Shown here: positions 17,020-26,764 of the stretch, piece by piece
How positions within the stretch are numbered: the first letter of the stretch is position 1
Layout: the number at the start of each line of letters is the position of its first letter
From: Nitrospirales bacterium
GTDB taxonomy: Bacteria; Nitrospirota; Nitrospiria; Nitrospirales; UBA8639
NCBI GenBank assembly: GCA_029261255.1
Contig: JAJDBQ010000005.1
Span: 28,865-92,864, forward strand
Reading direction: 5' to 3'
Length of the DNA: 64,000 nt
The notes under the pieces: model-generated
The model's database searches: none
What the model saw: only the letters and a program-made list of their open reading frames with translations
What the model was told of the DNA's origin: nothing
Program-made: the position numbers and the translations under genes

Positions 17020-17186
17020 TGTCGTATCATTCCTTGATCGCTACACTACAAAGAGCACTGAAAAATGTCTAGACAATCATTCGCTTCTTCATGTTGCTTC
17101 TCTGAAGCAGCTCTCGCGACACAACTGCAAGCATACGTCCAACAAGTCATGTCACAGCAGCTCTTGATGAAACGGATTATCCATTC

Positions 17187-17747
17187 ATGGCCTTCATAAA
17201 CGACAGATTCTTCTCCAGGACATGGATTCTGGTTCTCACCCTGTGCAGTTTGACTGGGTGTCCCACCTCCTCAGAATGGGATCAAGAATGGGAGTCTATT
17301 CAACGCAGCATTCGCGCTGGCGATCTGTCTAAAGCCCAATCCCAACTCAAGACTATCTTACCATCCATTCGAGAAAATGGTCCTAAAGATCAACGATATG
17401 CCGAAATTATCTACCAGCTAGGAGAGATTGCTCATCTTGAAGGAAACGACAATCAAGCCGAATCCTATTACTGGGAAGCATTGCCCCTCATCGTCCAATC
17501 CCTTGGCCCTGAGCACCTCCATATGGCTGACCCCCTAGACAAACTCGCCTCCATCTATCAGGAAAAAGGTGAGTTGAAGATTGCTTTACCGCTGTTTAAA
17601 CGAGCACTAGCCATTCGAGAAAAAACATGGGGGGCATCGGACCTGAGATTACTTCCAACACTGAAGCATTATCATGTCTTGCTGATGCTCGGTGATCAAC
17701 ATGAAGAAGCTATAAAAATCCTCACACGCATCTCACGTCTTGATTGA
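17187..17747 (+). CDS. TPR lipoprotein
   Basis: 186 residues with a lipoprotein signal (hydrophobic 12-24, lipobox LTGC, Cys25) and three to four tetratricopeptide repeats of the kinesin-light-chain type with 42-residue spacing (ALPLFKRALAIREKTWG). It is probably an outer- or inner-membrane-attached periplasmic scaffold. ATG 17187 is the only good start; no operon partner is evident. Confidence 0.75.
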   Translation: MAFINDRFFSRTWILVLTLCSLTGCPTSSEWDQEWESIQRSIRAGDLSKAQSQLKTILPSIRENGPKDQRYAEIIYQLGEIAHLEGNDNQAESYYWEALPLIVQSLGPEHLHMADPLDKLASIYQEKGELKIALPLFKRALAIREKTWGASDLRLLPTLKHYHVLLMLGDQHEEAIKILTRISRLD

Positions 17748-18042
17748 GCAAAGCAATTGTTCATCAACCCACCGTATCATTCTATCTCATCGTTCTCCTC
17801 TTGTAGTCATCTAACGGTATCGTTCAAAAACTGTGAAGAATTATTTGGTTTTTTTGACATAACCACGCCTATTCCTCAAAGTTATTGTCACCCCTGTTCT
17901 ATTGCTCTTTTCCCATAATTACCTTACGATATTTATCATTTTTCTCTGTACACATGACATTGATCATTCTGTACTTTTCCTCTATCTAATTTAGTCGTTA
18001 CTTTAGGTGCAGTTTTCCTCTCCTCTATCCACCCCCTTTGCA

Positions 18043-19263
18043 ATGAAAAAACGCATTGCCATTCAAGATTTACGACCCGGTATGTATATCGCTGGGATGG
18101 ATCAGTCCTGGTTTCAAACACCATTTCTCCGCCATAAATGGCTCGTGAAACGTGATGATGAAATTGCTCTGTTGCGGAGCTACGGGATTCAAGACGTCTT
18201 CATCGATACGGAAAAAGGAGCGGATGTCGCTGTGGATTCCGACGAACAGGAATTGTCGCATACTCCGACAATCTCTGACGAACCGCTCCCACCTCCACAT
18301 ATGAGCTTCGGACCAAAACCTGAAGAAATTGAATCCGCTCGACTACTCCGTGCAGAAGCCATTTCGACAGTAGATGTGTTTTTCCGTCAAATGGAATCTT
18401 CGACTCCACAGCATCTTACGGATGTCCGTGCTGTCGTCGGCACTCTCTTAGATGGCCTCTTAGAATATCAAGACGCCATGGTGTCACTGATCCAAATGCG
18501 CCGCTTTGATGCCAAGCTGGCAACTCATAGCGTTGATACGAGTGTTCTGGCGATGGCCATTGGACAAGACTATGGCTGCGATCCACAACAGCTTAAGCTT
18601 TTAGGGCTTGCGGCCATGGTCCACGACATCGGCCAACTGCGCTTGCCACTCAATCTTTTGCGAAAAGTTCAGCCCTATTCTCCTCAAGACCATAAATTAA
18701 TTCAGGCTCATTGTGACATGGGCGAAGCCATGCTTAATCAATTCCCTGATTTTCCTCGAGAATCTAAACAAATGCTTCTGCACCATCATGAACGACTTGA
18801 TGGATCTGGATATCCAACAGGTCTACGAGGACATGATCTTTCTGAGTTGACTCAAATTTTGAGTATTGCTGATACGTATGATGCTCAGATCAGCGGTCGT
18901 TGCAGCCAACCACCCGCCCCTCCTTCACGAGCCTTATCCGAACTCTATCGGGCAGCTGTAGCTGGTCAGTACGCCACCAAATTAGTCCAGCGACTTATTC
19001 ATCTCTTAGGCGTGTATCCTATTGGTTCACTCGTCAGGTTGAACACCGGGGAACAAGCCGTCGTGATCTGGGTTCATAGCCATTCTCGTCTCACTCCCAC
19101 GATTAAATTACTCAAAAATTCATCGGGAGAGCCAGTGGAGGAACAAGAAATTATTGACCTGTCTTCTCAAACAACACACGAGACGTCACGCACAATTCAA
19201 GAATCCATCAACCCCCATGAAGCCGGATGGGATATGTCCAAGATTTTAGATTCGCTATGGTAA
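18043..19263 (+). CDS. HD-GYP domain protein, paralogue
   Basis: 406 residues with DUF3391 N-terminus (KRIAIQDLRPGMYIAGMD, TPFLRHKW) and HD-GYP domain: His194-Asp195, AHCDMG, HHHERLDGSGYP at 247-258 and ADTYDAQ. The HDxGK lysine is Gln198, so like its paralogue at 8 kb it lacks that residue, but here HHERLDG is intact. The predicted activity is c-di-GMP phosphodiesterase. It lies 40 nt upstream of a hybrid histidine kinase gene and is probably co-transcribed. ATG 18043 is used rather than the GTG at 18007 because the paralogue also begins MxKKR. Confidence 0.9.
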   Translation: MKKRIAIQDLRPGMYIAGMDQSWFQTPFLRHKWLVKRDDEIALLRSYGIQDVFIDTEKGADVAVDSDEQELSHTPTISDEPLPPPHMSFGPKPEEIESARLLRAEAISTVDVFFRQMESSTPQHLTDVRAVVGTLLDGLLEYQDAMVSLIQMRRFDAKLATHSVDTSVLAMAIGQDYGCDPQQLKLLGLAAMVHDIGQLRLPLNLLRKVQPYSPQDHKLIQAHCDMGEAMLNQFPDFPRESKQMLLHHHERLDGSGYPTGLRGHDLSELTQILSIADTYDAQISGRCSQPPAPPSRALSELYRAAVAGQYATKLVQRLIHLLGVYPIGSLVRLNTGEQAVVIWVHSHSRLTPTIKLLKNSSGEPVEEQEIIDLSSQTTHETSRTIQESINPHEAGWDMSKILDSLW

Positions 19264-19303
19264 GAGGCACGCACCCGATGTCCTTTTCTTTCACTTTCGA
19301 TCA

Positions 19304-22003
19304 ATGAACCCACAACATCCCTTTCAGGAAATCAGTGAAATGGATCTCCCAAGCCTGACTCAAGCCCTGCGTTCATCCCAAGCATTTGTGCATACACTAT
19401 TGGATTCTATCCATATTGGTATTTGTCAGGTAAATCCACAGGGACACATTCTTTCCCTGAATCTAGAGGGCGCACGAATTCTTCAGCGAACGGAACAATC
19501 ATGTTTGGGCCAAAGTTTTCATGAACATACAGGCTGCCTTCATAGTGACCCTCTTACAGAAGAAAAAGATTGCCCCATTAGCCGGGTCCTCAAAACAGGG
19601 AAGGCTATTTGGACACAAAAATTGCTACTCCGACGACCGAGTGGAGAAACACGCTGGGTGGAGTACCAATGTACGCTACTCACGGATCCTTACAACCCAG
19701 GCGCGTTGTTACTCTTTCGTGATTTAAGCCATCAACTTGAACAACACGAAGAACATCAACACTTGGCCTCAATGCCTGAGGAAAGCCCGAATCCCATAGT
19801 AGAAGTAGATCCTCACGGACGGTTAACCTATGCCAATCCAGCCATGATCGCGCTACTTGACACCTATCGCTTTCGAGAAGATGGAGTCCCACTCGTCCTA
19901 CCGCCGGCCCTCACACACATTGCACGGGAATGCCTGAAATCCATGGCTCCTCTCAAAGGACTCACCGTCGCCATTGACCATCATCACTTTGATTGGACGT
20001 TTTCTCCCATACAGGCAATAGGCCTTGTCCGAGGGTATGGCATAGACATCACCAATCATGTCCGCGTCAGACATAGCCTGTCTGTTTATCAATCACAATA
20101 TTCCTCGTTTGTTGACTCGGCACATGAAGGTATCATTTCGGCTGATCTCCACGGCACCATTGCTTCATGGAATCCTGCCGCCGAGGCAATATTCGGTTTT
20201 CAGCAGGACGAGATTATCGGCCAATCAATCCTCATACTTTTAGAAGAAGGCTATCGAGATATTTATCGAAAAGAGCTGGAGGATCTGAGCGATGGAGAAT
20301 TTGAGTCGCACTCCAGTCAGCAGCCTGTGGAATTAACAGGACTTCGCAGCACTGGTGAATCTTTTCCCTTAGAAATTTCATTAACCAACTGGAAAGTCCG
20401 ACTGGATACATATTATGGGTTTACCCTGAGAGATATTTCAGATCGAAAAGACATTGAGCGTGCCCTCGTAGCAGAAAAAGATCGCTTGGTCACTACCCTG
20501 CAATCACTCGATGAAGGAATCCTTACCACCGATCGAGAAGGACGTATTACCTTTTTTAATCCCCTGGCAGAACAAATTACGGAATGGACACATCAGGAAG
20601 CAGTCGCTCGACCCTTTCAGGAAGTGCTCCGTTTAAATAACGAAGTATCCAAAGAGGAAGATAAGGCGGCGTTCCAATTTTCTCCTGCACCCTCTGCCCT
20701 GACAGCCCCCAACACCCCAATGCAACTTATCACCAAACACGGCCTTCAACGAACAATCGCCATACGAGAAACCCCCATTCGCGACCACAGTGGTCACCTG
20801 ATAGGGACGGTGATCATGTTCCACGATACGATCAATCGGCAGCGGCAAGAAGATGAACAACAACGCATTAGCAAACTCAATTCCCTCGGTGTATTGGCAG
20901 GAGGTCTTGCCCATGACTTCAACAACTTGCTCACCACAATTCTTGGCAATGTCTTTGTTGTGAAATTGCGAATGATGCCCCAAGACCCTTTAGCTCAAAA
21001 CCTCGAACAAGCCGAGCATGCGTGCCTTCGTGCCAAGGAACTCACCCAACAACTCCTCACATTTGCCAAAGGCGGCGCGCCCATCAAAACATCTGTCGCC
21101 CTGGGAGACCTCCTTCGGAAAAGTGCTATTTTTGCATTGTCGGGTTCGTCAATTAGTTGCCATTTTGACATTCCCAATGATCTTTCTCCATTGGATGCCG
21201 ATGCCAGTCAACTGCGCCAAGTGATCCAAAACATTACGATTAATGCAAGACAGTCTATGCCTCAGAGCGGTCATTTTTCGATTCACGTTGAGAATACTAC
21301 ACTCCATACTCGACCGAGCCTCTCAACAATTTCGTTACCTCCTGGAGACTACGTCAAGATAGCATTTATGGATCAGGGGAAGGGAATGACCGAGCAGGAA
21401 TTACTTAATATTTTCGACCCATACTTCACCACAAAACCCGGTGCATCTGGATTGGGCCTTGCCGCCGCACATAGCATCATTCAGCAACATCATGGACACA
21501 TCAGTGTCCATTCTGAACGAGGTAAAGGCTCAACGTTCACCGTGTACCTACCTTCGTCATATTCTATTGTTGATGTTGACCCTCAAGACATTCCGAAAGG
21601 ACGTGGCCGAATCTTGGTGATGGACGATGAACAGAGCATCTGCAGGATGGTCGAGGATGCGCTCACTCAATTCGGCTATGAAGTCACAACGACTCGGGAT
21701 GGTCAGATGGCCATTGATGTGTTTTCCGAATCCTTAACCAGTGGAAAGACTTTTGATGCGGTAATCTTAGATCTAACAATACCAGGTGGCATGGGTGGAA
21801 AAGAAGCGATTCAACATCTTCGAAAGTTAGATCCACACCTTAAAGCCCTTGTGACGAGTGGGTATTCTGACGACCCCATTATGGCAGATTTCCAAACATA
21901 TGGCTTTCAAGGCATCTTGGTGAAACCCTACAAGATCATTGATCTTGCCAAAACCCTAGAATCCTTATGCGCTCAATCTAATGGCAAAAAATTAGTTGAT
22001 TGA
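19304..22003 (+). CDS. PAS-domain hybrid sensor histidine kinase
   Basis: 899 residues and no transmembrane helix, so probably a cytoplasmic sensor. About four PAS domains lie in tandem (roughly 30-140, 150-250, 255-380, 390-515). Then comes the phospho-acceptor His at about 536 in AGGLAHDFNNLLT, the N-box NITINARQSM, and the ATP-lid boxes DQGKGM and GASGLGLAAAHS. A C-terminal receiver (about 768-892) has MDDEQS, phospho-Asp near 822 in VILDLTIPGG, TSGYSDD and VKPY. The receiver and kinase form resembles NtrB-like hybrids. It follows the HD-GYP gene closely, suggesting phosphorelay control linked to c-di-GMP. Confidence 0.92.
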   Translation: MNPQHPFQEISEMDLPSLTQALRSSQAFVHTLLDSIHIGICQVNPQGHILSLNLEGARILQRTEQSCLGQSFHEHTGCLHSDPLTEEKDCPISRVLKTGKAIWTQKLLLRRPSGETRWVEYQCTLLTDPYNPGALLLFRDLSHQLEQHEEHQHLASMPEESPNPIVEVDPHGRLTYANPAMIALLDTYRFREDGVPLVLPPALTHIARECLKSMAPLKGLTVAIDHHHFDWTFSPIQAIGLVRGYGIDITNHVRVRHSLSVYQSQYSSFVDSAHEGIISADLHGTIASWNPAAEAIFGFQQDEIIGQSILILLEEGYRDIYRKELEDLSDGEFESHSSQQPVELTGLRSTGESFPLEISLTNWKVRLDTYYGFTLRDISDRKDIERALVAEKDRLVTTLQSLDEGILTTDREGRITFFNPLAEQITEWTHQEAVARPFQEVLRLNNEVSKEEDKAAFQFSPAPSALTAPNTPMQLITKHGLQRTIAIRETPIRDHSGHLIGTVIMFHDTINRQRQEDEQQRISKLNSLGVLAGGLAHDFNNLLTTILGNVFVVKLRMMPQDPLAQNLEQAEHACLRAKELTQQLLTFAKGGAPIKTSVALGDLLRKSAIFALSGSSISCHFDIPNDLSPLDADASQLRQVIQNITINARQSMPQSGHFSIHVENTTLHTRPSLSTISLPPGDYVKIAFMDQGKGMTEQELLNIFDPYFTTKPGASGLGLAAAHSIIQQHHGHISVHSERGKGSTFTVYLPSSYSIVDVDPQDIPKGRGRILVMDDEQSICRMVEDALTQFGYEVTTTRDGQMAIDVFSESLTSGKTFDAVILDLTIPGGMGGKEAIQHLRKLDPHLKALVTSGYSDDPIMADFQTYGFQGILVKPYKIIDLAKTLESLCAQSNGKKLVD

Positions 22004-22255
22004 AACTTTGCTCAGCATAGAGCCACGTGACTCATTCAGCTCTTTACATTCTCTATATCCAATCAACACTTAAATATGTACCAGCAATGAGGAAAATTAG
22101 AGAGACCAGATGAAGACAGGCTTGCCGCACGGAATGAGAGGAAATTTCTCTTCAAAATCTCAACCTGATAGCTTCAGAATATTTCAGATCTTTCCATGTA
22201 AGTGATGTACAAAAATTTTGAGTCCTAAGGATCTATCTTAGCCCTTCCTTTTCTT

Positions 22256-23242
22256 TTACAAGCATGTTGGGTATTGTCGAATTAATGTTTCTTGTTGAAT
22301 CATAGGAAGCCTTTGAAACATCCGATTACTGACGGTTAAATTCTCTTTAGCTTTTTCATAAAACGTCGGTTGGACTTCAATAGCTTTTTCAAAACACCTT
22401 GATGCTCGTGCAAACTGTCCTTCATCAAGAAAAGCGACTCCCAAATTATTGTAGGCCTTAGCCGGATCCATTCCACGGGCATAGGCATCATACGCCAAGT
22501 CATAATCTCCTAACTTCGTCAAGGCCAAACCAAGATTGTTAGCAATCTTCTTGTTCCCCCCCCCAGCCTGCAAGGCCTGCTGAAACGTTCTGACAGCATT
22601 GCCATACTGCTGGTCAAGATAATAGGCCATACCCAAATTATTCAAAATAGCAGAATTATTGGCTTCTTGCGCTAGAGCCACATGATACATATTGATCGCA
22701 TCTTTATGAGCATTACGACGATCTGCAACAATTCCTAAATAATTTGTGGACGTCCACAAGCCTGAATCGTAGAGTAGAGCCGCTTGAAATTCGCGTTCAG
22801 CTTCAACATCTTTTTCCATTTTCAATAAAGCCCGTCCCATTCCTTCATAGGCTGCGGCAAAATTCAAATCATAGTCTAGAATTTCATGGAAGTGATTATA
22901 GGCTTCCTGAGATGATCCTTTTTCTAAATAAATAACCGCTAATTTATAGTGTGCAGATATACGTCCCGGCTCCAAGTTTAAGGCTTTCTCGTATTGTTCC
23001 TTGGCTGTTTGAAAATTGCCTTGCTGGAAATGAGCATCCCCTAATTTTTCATAATCACTTCGTGTCATTTCTGCTGTCAAATCAATTTCAGGTTGGACTT
23101 TCGTATCCACTCCCGCTTTTTGTCGATCTAAGATTTGCTGATAATGCTCATCTTGAACAGAAAAGTTCGATTGCTCTTTGGTACCGCAGGCATTGGATAC
23201 CAAGAACAAGCCGATTAGACTGAACATCCATATTTTATTCAT
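22256..23242 (-). CDS. tadD: TPR lipoprotein of the Tad locus
   Basis: 328 residues with a lipoprotein signal ending NACG (Cys about 19) and six or more TPR units from about residue 65 on. TadD proteins are TPR lipoproteins needed for Tad pilus assembly, probably as pilotin or scaffold for the secretin. It is the last gene of the minus-strand Tad run, 147 nt after tadC. ATG 23242 has GGGAG 8 nt upstream. Confidence 0.8.
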   Translation of the reverse strand: MNKIWMFSLIGLFLVSNACGTKEQSNFSVQDEHYQQILDRQKAGVDTKVQPEIDLTAEMTRSDYEKLGDAHFQQGNFQTAKEQYEKALNLEPGRISAHYKLAVIYLEKGSSQEAYNHFHEILDYDLNFAAAYEGMGRALLKMEKDVEAEREFQAALLYDSGLWTSTNYLGIVADRRNAHKDAINMYHVALAQEANNSAILNNLGMAYYLDQQYGNAVRTFQQALQAGGGNKKIANNLGLALTKLGDYDLAYDAYARGMDPAKAYNNLGVAFLDEGQFARASRCFEKAIEVQPTFYEKAKENLTVSNRMFQRLPMIQQETLIRQYPTCL

Positions 23243-23389
23243 GATCCCCACTCCCTAAAAATTGTTAACAAATTCTTTACCGTTTTTCCTTCTGACCTAA
23301 ATCTATTAAAAATACAAACCTCAATGGACTTTCTTGGGAGCATTGCTTACATTCTCTTACAAAATCACCCTCGAAGATAAAATGAATCG

Positions 23390-24337
23390 TTAGAAAGCTG
23401 AAAAATTTTGCATGAGCCGAATCACTCCGGGGCCTGCGATCACAATCATTAAACTTGGAAAAATAAATAGAATCAGTGGAATCATGAGCTTCACGGCCAA
23501 CTGCGCAGCTTTTTCTTCGGCTTTCAAGCGACGAGTCATTCTCATAGAATCTGAATGCACACGTAGTGCCTGCCCAATGCTGGTTCCAAATCTGTCAGTT
23601 TGAATCAAGAGAGCCACAAGACTTCGAATATCCTCTAAATCTGTTCGTTGAACAAGATTGCGAAGGGCTTGTTCTCGCGAAAGCCCAGCGCGCAACTCAA
23701 GATTGAGGAGAGTGAATTCTTCTCCAAGCTCTTTATGCCCCGAGCTAATTTCTAGACCAACGCGATTCATCGCCTGATCCAATCCCAAGCCAGCTTCCAC
23801 ACACACAACCATAAGATCTAACGCATCGGGAAACCCATCAACGAGTAGCTCTTTTCGTTTTGTGATAGCAGAACTCAACCACAATTGTGGACCATAAAAC
23901 CCAGCAACCATACACAGTACTAAAATCCCAGGAAAGGCATATGGGGAAGACATCCCTTTGGTCGCTTCAGTGCCAAAAATAAGAAAACCCACTCCAAGGA
24001 AAACCGCGAGGATTATCCGAGAGCCGAGAAAATTTATTGGAGCCCGAGCGCTTCGGTAGCCAGCACTCACAAGCTTCTCACGAACATGGGAAACTTGCGC
24101 TTGATCTTTTGGCTGACCGACCTTCCCTAAACGGTCTACCACATACTCAAAGGCCTGTTGAAAGACACTCGATTTTTTCTCAGGAGCTTTCCCTCTGGAT
24201 ACCTTAGCGGATTCTCCGCTCACTCGATCACCCCAGTCTGATTTTTGCTGTTTGGATTGATAGAATGTATAGGCACTCCAACCCAACATCGACATCATGA
24301 AGAACACTAAAATACAAATAAGAAGAAGTGGTTCCAT
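23390..24337 (-). CDS. tadC: Tad inner-membrane platform protein TadC
   Basis: 315 residues with an N-terminal membrane segment, a pair near 110-150 and a C-terminal one, surrounding a T2SS-F domain (about 165-295). Typical motifs are LPDALDLMVVCVEAGLGLDQA (partial match, GFPDALDL) and a C-terminal LMIPLILFIFPSLM. Together with TadB it forms the inner-membrane platform that transmits ATPase motion to pilin assembly. It starts 6 nt after tadB ends. Confidence 0.9.
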   Translation of the reverse strand: MEPLLLICILVFFMMSMLGWSAYTFYQSKQQKSDWGDRVSGESAKVSRGKAPEKKSSVFQQAFEYVVDRLGKVGQPKDQAQVSHVREKLVSAGYRSARAPINFLGSRIILAVFLGVGFLIFGTEATKGMSSPYAFPGILVLCMVAGFYGPQLWLSSAITKRKELLVDGFPDALDLMVVCVEAGLGLDQAMNRVGLEISSGHKELGEEFTLLNLELRAGLSREQALRNLVQRTDLEDIRSLVALLIQTDRFGTSIGQALRVHSDSMRMTRRLKAEEKAAQLAVKLMIPLILFIFPSLMIVIAGPGVIRLMQNFSAF

Positions 24338-24343
24338 TGAGGT

Positions 24344-25318
24344 TTAGACCTTTATTTGAATCATATTTTTCATAACAAATGCCCCAAGCAACATCATGAA
24401 AGCTCCACCGCCCATCATGATATGTCCCAAAGGATCTTCAAACAATAGAGTCATATACTCTTCATTAAGAGTCCACAGAACTCCCGCCATCACAAACGGC
24501 AAGGCAATGAGTATATACGCGGAGATCTTTCCTTCAGCAGAAAGTGCTTGCACTCGACCCAATAATTCATATCGTTGCCGGATCAACCGACTAATAGCTT
24601 CAATGATTTCTGCTAAATTCCCCCCTGTTTCTCGTTGAACACTTAACGCAGTGACAAAAAACTTCAAATCAGCACACTCAACACGAGTTGTCAAATTCCC
24701 CAGTGCCTCAGGAACATCGATACCAAAGGAGATTTCTTCAACCGTTCGAGCGAACTCAGGACCAACAGGATCAGGGAATTCATCACCTACCATTTTCATG
24801 CCAACCGAGAAGGCATGCCCTGCTCGAAGGGCACGAGCCATCAAATCAAGGGCTTCTGGTAATTGGCGCTGAAAGCTCGCAAACCGCTTCTTCCTCTTCA
24901 TCTTCACGGCCAACCAAGGGACGAAAGACGTCGCGACGCCTAAGGCCAAAGCCGCGGGCAACCCCCAATCTTTGTATGCCCCAAACAATCCGCCCACCAT
25001 CCCCAAGCAACCGCTCAGCAAAAAAAACACACCGAGAGGCATTTTGCTATTGGCTTGCTGCAATAACTGCTCTAGTCCACCAAAGTTGCTGGCGGAAGTG
25101 AGCAAGGCTTGCATCCAGGGAACGTCACTCAGCTTTCGTTTCCGTAAGATCTCTTGTTCTGCAACCTTTTCATTTCCCTCAGCACGCTTTGCTGATCCCC
25201 GCAACCGTCGCTTCATCGTCCGTTGATGAGGGCTAATATATTGATGGTAAAAGAAATACCCACCTTCAATCAGTAAAATCAACGACAGAAAAATCCCAAG
25301 ACCTATGACAATTGTCAT
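24344..25318 (-). CDS. tadB: Tad inner-membrane platform protein TadB
   Basis: 324 residues, T2SS-F domain at about 155-280 (LPEALDLMARALRAGHAF, VQRETGGNLAE) with flanking membrane helices at the N-terminus, near 95-135 and twice at the C-terminus. It is the partner of TadC. ATG 25318 is chosen because TAGGAG lies 8 nt upstream; the ATG at 25324 overlaps that site. Confidence 0.9.
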   Translation of the reverse strand: MTIVIGLGIFLSLILLIEGGYFFYHQYISPHQRTMKRRLRGSAKRAEGNEKVAEQEILRKRKLSDVPWMQALLTSASNFGGLEQLLQQANSKMPLGVFFLLSGCLGMVGGLFGAYKDWGLPAALALGVATSFVPWLAVKMKRKKRFASFQRQLPEALDLMARALRAGHAFSVGMKMVGDEFPDPVGPEFARTVEEISFGIDVPEALGNLTTRVECADLKFFVTALSVQRETGGNLAEIIEAISRLIRQRYELLGRVQALSAEGKISAYILIALPFVMAGVLWTLNEEYMTLLFEDPLGHIMMGGGAFMMLLGAFVMKNMIQIKV

Positions 25319-25393
25319 ACGCATTCTCCTACGACACAAAATTCTCGTCTGAGAATAACAGCAGAAAACCCAAAGATGACGTATTGCATCTTC

Positions 25394-26719
25394 TTAGACT
25401 TCATAGATTTTCTCCGGATCAAAAATACTCAGATCGCACTCAATTCCCAAGGCCTTAAATCGCTCAACAAATTTGGGGCGAACGCCAGTTGCTCGGAAGA
25501 TTCCATGAACTTTTCGTTCCGAATCGAGTCCAGTTTGTTGAAAGTTAAAAATTTCCTGTATAGTAATCGTTTCACCTTCCATGCCGACGATCTCGGATAA
25601 ACTCGTCGTTTTTCGTGATCCATCGGATAACCGAGTCTGCTGCAACACCACATCAATGGCAGAACTAATGTAATGACGTAATGCCTTTGTCGCTAAATTA
25701 AGACCAGCCATCGCAACCAACGTTTCCACACGAGTCAAGCAATCACGTGGGGTATTAGCGTGAATCGTGGTTAATGATCCATCATGACCAGTATTCATTG
25801 CTTGAAGCATATCCAAACATTCCCCGCTCCTCACCTCACCCATGACAATCCGATCAGGACGCATGCGCAAACAGTTTTTGACAAGTTCCCGTTGCGAAAC
25901 TTCCCCTCGGCCCTCAACATTGGGCGGTCGGGTCTCTAAACGAACGACATGATCCTGGCGTAACTGCAGCTCCGCTGAATCCTCGATCGTCACAATACGT
26001 TCATCATCTGGGATAAATCCCGATAAGATGTTCAAAATAGTCGTTTTTCCACAACCCGTACCACCGGAAATGATAATATTGAGTCGTGCTTCCACAATTC
26101 CCCGAAGAAGTTCCGCTATTTCTGGGGTTAAGGATTTCTTGTCTACGAGATCTTGAATTACCAACTTATCTTTAGAAAACTTTCTAATGGAAATAGAGGA
26201 GCCATCCAAGGCGAGTGGGGGGATAATAGCGTTTACACGAGACCCGTCTAACAAACGTGCATCGCACATTGGAGACGATTCATCAATCCGGCGCCCCACT
26301 GCCGACACAATTTTTTCGATAATTTTCCGCAAATGACTTTCATCCCGAAATCTCACATCAGTTAAGACAAGTTTGCCATTCCGTTCCACATAAATCTGAT
26401 CGCACCGATTCACCAAAATATCGTTCACACTTTGATCTTGGACTAATGGTTCCAACGGTCCAAGCCCCATAACCTCATGTTGTATATCAGAAATGAGGGA
26501 TTCCCGCTCCTTCATACTGAGAGGGACTTCTTCGCTTTCCAGCAATTCAGTCACGAGCTTGTTTAGCTCGGCTTTTAGAAGCTCATCATCCAGCGATGCG
26601 ACAATTGTCAGATCTAATGCATCAATCACTTGCCGATGAAGACGTTCCTTCAGGGGACTAAGATCCATGACTTCTGGTCCAGCCCCTTCCCCTACATCAC
26701 TCCACTCGGATTGAAACAT
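25394..26719 (-). CDS. tadA: Tad secretion ATPase TadA/CpaF
   Basis: 441 residues of the type II/IV secretion ATPase family (CpaF subgroup). Walker A is ISGGTGCGKTT near residue 218, followed by IVTIEDSAELQ, the Walker B region RIVMGEVRSGE and the His-box TTIHANTP. The N-terminal domain (about 30-150) has the EPLVQDQSVNDILVN block. It hydrolyses ATP to power Flp pilus extension, and retraction in some species. It lies between tadZ and tadB. Confidence 0.95.
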   Translation of the reverse strand: MFQSEWSDVGEGAGPEVMDLSPLKERLHRQVIDALDLTIVASLDDELLKAELNKLVTELLESEEVPLSMKERESLISDIQHEVMGLGPLEPLVQDQSVNDILVNRCDQIYVERNGKLVLTDVRFRDESHLRKIIEKIVSAVGRRIDESSPMCDARLLDGSRVNAIIPPLALDGSSISIRKFSKDKLVIQDLVDKKSLTPEIAELLRGIVEARLNIIISGGTGCGKTTILNILSGFIPDDERIVTIEDSAELQLRQDHVVRLETRPPNVEGRGEVSQRELVKNCLRMRPDRIVMGEVRSGECLDMLQAMNTGHDGSLTTIHANTPRDCLTRVETLVAMAGLNLATKALRHYISSAIDVVLQQTRLSDGSRKTTSLSEIVGMEGETITIQEIFNFQQTGLDSERKVHGIFRATGVRPKFVERFKALGIECDLSIFDPEKIYEV

Positions 26720-26764
26720 ATCGTCTTATTCCCCCTTAGATCACAATATTGATCAAATAAATAT

